DNA from: Methanocorpusculaceae archaeon UBA456
GTDB lineage: Archaea; Halobacteriota; Methanomicrobia; Methanomicrobiales; Methanocorpusculaceae
Reading direction: 5' to 3'
Assembly (NCBI GenBank): GCA_002496395.1
Contig: DAJQ01000034.1
Coordinates: 1 to 9,504, forward strand
DNA length: 9,504 bases
Position numbers and translations under genes: made by a program. Of this stretch, positions 6,607 to 9,504 are shown piece after piece. The notes beneath the pieces are model-generated. The model searched no databases, was not told where the DNA came from, and saw only the letters and a program-made list of their open reading frames with translations. Each line of letters starts with the position of its first letter. Within the stretch, counting starts at the first letter, position 1.

Positions 6607-7422
6607 ATGGTGTGTATGACTCATTCAGATGCCTTTAAAAAACGCCTGAAAACAGGAGATGTGGTAGCGGGTCCGTGGTGTATATTACCCTCCCCTGATA
6701 TAATCGAGATCATTGCTAAAATTGGTATGGATTTTGTCATTCTTGATATGGAACATGGACCCCACTCAACTGAGCATCTTGTTGATATGATCAGGTCCGC
6801 AGATATTTATGGGTGTGCATCGCTTGTTCGAGTTGCAAAAAATGATGAATCTCATATTCTCCATGCACTGGATATTGGTGCAACAGGTTTGCTTGTACCT
6901 CATATAGAATCACGCGAAGATGCAGAACGGGCAATTAAATATGCGAAATATCATCCCCTCGGGAAACGTGGTTTTTCACCGTATACACGGGCAGGAGGCT
7001 TTTCTCCAGATGATATTAAGCAGCATGCTCAGGTTCAGAATGCCCGGACAGTTCTTGGCTTATTACTTGAAGGAGTACAAGGAATCAACAATCTCGATGA
7101 TATTTTATCAATTCAAGATATAGCTGAAAAAATAGACTTCATATATATTGGTGCGTATGATCTTTCCCAGGCTGTTGGTTGCCCCGGGGAGATCGACCAC
7201 CCTGAGGTAAGAAGACACCTTACTGTTTGTATCAAAAAAATTAGGGGTGCAGGAATCGCGCCTGGTGGCTATGTTGCGAAACAAGGTGAAGATATGCGCT
7301 GGATGTGTGATATGGGTATGCAAATTATCACGCTGCTCCCCGATCTAACATTGATTTATAATGCATTTGCCGATACATATCATATTTTTAAACAGACCGT
7401 CCATAAGGAGGGCCACATATGA
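6607..7422 (+). CDS. HpcH/HpaI-family class II pyruvate aldolase
   Basis: 271 residues from ATG 6607, with GGAG (6591-6594) 12 nt upstream. The ATG at 6616 (MTHSDAF) is an alternative with even longer spacing. The family signature is clear: DMEHGP at 47-52 with the likely catalytic base H50, VRV with R75 (pyruvate carboxylate contact in HpaI), DIGATGLLVPHI, the YHPLGKRGFSPYTRA loop, metal-ligand candidate E155, and IGAYDLSQAVG at 181-191. Relatives include 4-hydroxy-2-oxoheptanedioate aldolase (HpaI) and 2-dehydro-3-deoxyglucarate aldolase (GarL). They reversibly add pyruvate to an aldehyde with Mg or Mn, giving a 2-keto-4-hydroxy acid. No aromatic- or sugar-acid-degradation genes are nearby, so a biosynthetic role with the KdsB homologue is favoured. 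Its stop overlaps the next start (ATGA), implying translational coupling. Confidence 0.87.
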   Translation: MVCMTHSDAFKKRLKTGDVVAGPWCILPSPDIIEIIAKIGMDFVILDMEHGPHSTEHLVDMIRSADIYGCASLVRVAKNDESHILHALDIGATGLLVPHIESREDAERAIKYAKYHPLGKRGFSPYTRAGGFSPDDIKQHAQVQNARTVLGLLLEGVQGINNLDDILSIQDIAEKIDFIYIGAYDLSQAVGCPGEIDHPEVRRHLTVCIKKIRGAGIAPGGYVAKQGEDMRWMCDMGMQIITLLPDLTLIYNAFADTYHIFKQTVHKEGHI

Positions 7423-8156
7423 TGGTTGTGGGTTTAATCCCGGCTAGGTTGGAGTCCAGTCGTCTCCCTGAGAAGGCACTTGTGGATATCTGTGGTCTTC
7501 CTATGATTGTACATACCTATAAGCGAGCATTACTTGCCCATACACTTGATGATGTTTTTGTTGCAACCGATAGTGATAGAATTAAGAGTGTTGTAGAGCA
7601 ACATGGGGGTAAAGTTATTATGACAAGCCGGGATCATAAAACCGGCTCAGATCGGCTTGCTGAAGCCTGCCAGGAGATTGATTGTGATATTGTTGTAAAT
7701 ATCCAGGGTGATGAACCTCTGGTTAACCCGGATCATATTGATGCAATAGTTGAACCTCTTCTTTCGGATACGTCTGTTCAGATTGCTGTTGGGGTTACAC
7801 AATATTCTAAAAAGAATAGTCCATCCGATATTAAGGCTGTTTTAGATCTGAATAATGATATCATGTACTGTTCCCGGACTGATCTTCCGAGTGATGCAAG
7901 GACACCAGTTGAAAAAATGCTTAAAATGAGCTTTATAGTTCCTTTTAAAAAGGAATTTTTGATTCAATATGCGTCCTGGAGTCCTACTCCGCTTGAGCAG
8001 ATCGAATATAATGAATATCTCCGTGTCTTAGAACATGGGATTAAAATCCGGGCTGTTCTTGTTGATGATGCAAAGATTAGTGTTGATACGCCTGATGATC
8101 TGGAAGAGGTTCGAATCCTAATGCGCATGGATTCCTTTTATAAATTATATATTTAA
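7419..8156 (+). CDS. kdsB: KdsB-family CMP-sugar cytidylyltransferase
   Basis: 245 residues, or 244 if the second ATG at 7422 is used. AAGGAGGG (7405-7412) is an excellent SD. The KdsB family is clear from IPARLESSRLPEK with R10, R15 and K19 (CTP loop), GLPMIVHTYKRA, the TGSDRLAEA motif, the metal-binding strand VVNIQGDEPL, WSPTPLEQIEYNEYLRVLEHG, and SVDTPDDLEEV near the C-terminus with the second metal aspartate. KdsB transfers CMP from CTP to 3-deoxy-manno-octulosonate. Archaea do not make Kdo-based lipid A, and the segment that in E. coli KdsB reads HLGIYGY is here KMSFIVPF (169-176). The sugar is therefore probably a different 2-keto-3-deoxy acid, and the symbol is family-level only. The gene is translationally coupled to the upstream aldolase, and the radical SAM gene follows after 12 nt. 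Confidence 0.85.
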   Translation: MMVVGLIPARLESSRLPEKALVDICGLPMIVHTYKRALLAHTLDDVFVATDSDRIKSVVEQHGGKVIMTSRDHKTGSDRLAEACQEIDCDIVVNIQGDEPLVNPDHIDAIVEPLLSDTSVQIAVGVTQYSKKNSPSDIKAVLDLNNDIMYCSRTDLPSDARTPVEKMLKMSFIVPFKKEFLIQYASWSPTPLEQIEYNEYLRVLEHGIKIRAVLVDDAKISVDTPDDLEEVRILMRMDSFYKLYI

Positions 8157-8168
8157 TGAGGTGTGTCG

Positions 8169-9504
8169 ATGAAAAATAATGATAAAAATAAAATAATTTT
8201 TCTAAATTTTTTGCCAGCAATTGACTCTTCATATTCTAACAAAGGGAGTATCTATCCATGCACTGCCTCTTTGCTGATTGGGACCTATTTATATAAGCAT
8301 GGATTCGAGGTACAAATAATAGATGGTGCTTATCATCAGGATTATCTTGAGCAATTAAGAGATCTGCTATCGGAGGACGTGCTCTACGTTGGTATGACTG
8401 TAATGACGTCACAGATACCATTCGCACTTGAGGCTTCGAAACTTATTAAGGATGTCTGTCCACTTATTAAGGTTGTTTGGGGTGGCCCTCATCCGACTCT
8501 TTTCCCAGAACAGACACTTCGGAATGACAATATTGACATCGTTGCTATTAATGAAGGTACATTTGCCTCACTTGCGCTAGCGCAAGCCTTTGTTACTAAT
8601 AGCCCTCTTCATTCAATACATGGAATTGGATATAAAGATCAATCTGGAAAGATAATTTTTTCTGAACCAGCATGTCTTGATAACTTGGAAGAACTCCCAT
8701 ACTTTGACTTTTCATTAATAGAACTTGATAATTATCTTAATTCACCATCTTCATCAGTATACCAGAGAGAGTTTCAATCATATAAAGATAAGATTCGTGT
8801 TCTTCCAATTTTGACAGCTCTTGGATGCCCATATAAGTGCCAATTCTGCTTTAATGTGATTACTAAGAGAAAATACCGTATTCGATCGGCAGAATCAATT
8901 GTTTCTGAAATTAAGCACCTTATGTCCCAGTATAATGTAAACACATTTTTCTTTCTTGATGAGGATTTTTTTATCAATAAAAAGCGAGCATTTGAATTCG
9001 TTGATCTTGTGGAAAAAGAGGGTTTGCATTTTAATTGGAGAATGTGGTGCAGAGTCGATCATTTCAAAGAAAAATATCTAGATAGGAATTTCATTGAAAG
9101 ACTCGCCGCAATTGGTCATGGTTCGCTCGTAATGGGGGGAGAGAGTGCAAATCAGGAGATTTTAGATGCTATTAACAAGAGGATTACTCCTGAACAGATT
9201 CTGCACTCATTGCATACCATAACCGGCACAAGGATAATGCCACGTTATAGCTTTATGATAGGGCTTGAGAACGAAACAATGGATCAGATAAAGAATACCT
9301 ATCGTTTTTGTTTTGAACTACTCAAGATTAATCCTGAAGTAGATATTGCAGGTCCTTTTATATTTAGGCTCTATCCGGGTTCACCGATTTATGACCGAAT
9401 TATTAAAACGCATGATCTTGACATTCCGAAAGAGCTTGAAGACTGGGTTGTATTCCTTCAAAACGAGTCTTGCTATACTCGTATGCCTTGGACTCCGAAA
9501 AAAT
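8169..9504 (+). CDS. B12-binding-type radical SAM protein, 3' end beyond the window
   Basis: 445 codons are open to the right edge. The ATG at 8169 has GAGGTG (8158-8163) 5 nt upstream. Residues ~1-130 form a cobalamin-binding-like Rossmann domain (LLIGTYLYKHGFEVQIIDGA, then VVWGGPHPTLFPEQ). The DxHxxG cobalamin-ligand motif is not evident, as in many members of this class. The radical SAM barrel begins near residue 215 with the [4Fe-4S] motif C220-x3-C224-x2-C227 (GCPYKCQFCFN). Further family features are FFFLDEDFFINKKRA, MGGESANQEIL, FMIGLENET and FRLYPGSPIYD. These enzymes generate a 5'-deoxyadenosyl radical. Relatives carry out methylations, cyclisations (BchE) and other rearrangements. 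Here it is plausibly a tailoring enzyme for the sugar or lipid product of the operon, but the substrate is unknown. The C-terminal region, often substrate-specific, is not visible. Confidence 0.85.
   Translation, partial: MKNNDKNKIIFLNFLPAIDSSYSNKGSIYPCTASLLIGTYLYKHGFEVQIIDGAYHQDYLEQLRDLLSEDVLYVGMTVMTSQIPFALEASKLIKDVCPLIKVVWGGPHPTLFPEQTLRNDNIDIVAINEGTFASLALAQAFVTNSPLHSIHGIGYKDQSGKIIFSEPACLDNLEELPYFDFSLIELDNYLNSPSSSVYQREFQSYKDKIRVLPILTALGCPYKCQFCFNVITKRKYRIRSAESIVSEIKHLMSQYNVNTFFFLDEDFFINKKRAFEFVDLVEKEGLHFNWRMWCRVDHFKEKYLDRNFIERLAAIGHGSLVMGGESANQEILDAINKRITPEQILHSLHTITGTRIMPRYSFMIGLENETMDQIKNTYRFCFELLKINPEVDIAGPFIFRLYPGSPIYDRIIKTHDLDIPKELEDWVVFLQNESCYTRMPWTPKK

Noticed and set aside
8441..8472. 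Direct repeat ACTTATTAAGG, 21 bp apart, in the radical SAM gene
   Set aside because: In frame and encoding repeated LIK residues of a helix and strand; explained by coding content.

Overview
The window looks archaeal, most likely from a methanogen of the Methanomicrobia. This is inference, not proof. The first genes of transcription units have a TATA-like box about 24-30 nt upstream of the start codon and no Shine-Dalgarno (SD) site, which suggests leaderless mRNAs. Genes inside the operon have good SD sites (GGAG, GGAGGT, AAGGAGG, GAGGTG). The right-hand two thirds is visibly AT-rich, whereas the first ~60 bases are GC-rich.

Layout. (1) Positions 1-63, minus strand: the first 21 codons of a sugar-phosphate nucleotidyltransferase, identified by a GGRGTRL loop, running off the left edge. 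(2) About 103-1408: an ISAzo13-like insertion sequence with an intact 403-aa transposase on the minus strand. (3) 1453-3022: a complete IS4-superfamily, IS1634-like element of 1570 bp, with recognisable terminal inverted repeats, an intact DDE transposase and a 5-bp TTATT target duplication. (4) 3095 to the right edge: six co-directional, tightly packed genes that look like one operon.

The operon encodes: a DRE-TIM (HMGL-like) pyruvate aldolase fused to a C-terminal GPS-motif domain; a protein with two [4Fe-4S] motifs resembling the cyanobacterial protein LdpA; a HAD phosphatase; an HpcH/HpaI-type class II pyruvate aldolase; a KdsB-type CMP-sugar cytidylyltransferase; and a cobalamin-binding-type radical SAM enzyme that runs off the right edge.

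Together these suggest synthesis of a CMP-activated 2-keto-3-deoxy sugar acid (an ulosonic acid) for a cell-surface glycan. Carbon-carbon bond formation would be by pyruvate aldolases rather than the usual PEP-dependent KdsA/NeuB synthase, which is absent from the visible part. The HAD enzyme would remove a phosphate, the KdsB homologue would activate the sugar with CTP, and the fused GPS domain or a downstream enzyme would use or modify the product. This route, and the role of the LdpA-like protein in it, is the most interesting proposal here. The two insertion sequences appear to sit in what was a short divergent intergenic region between the nucleotidyltransferase and the operon.
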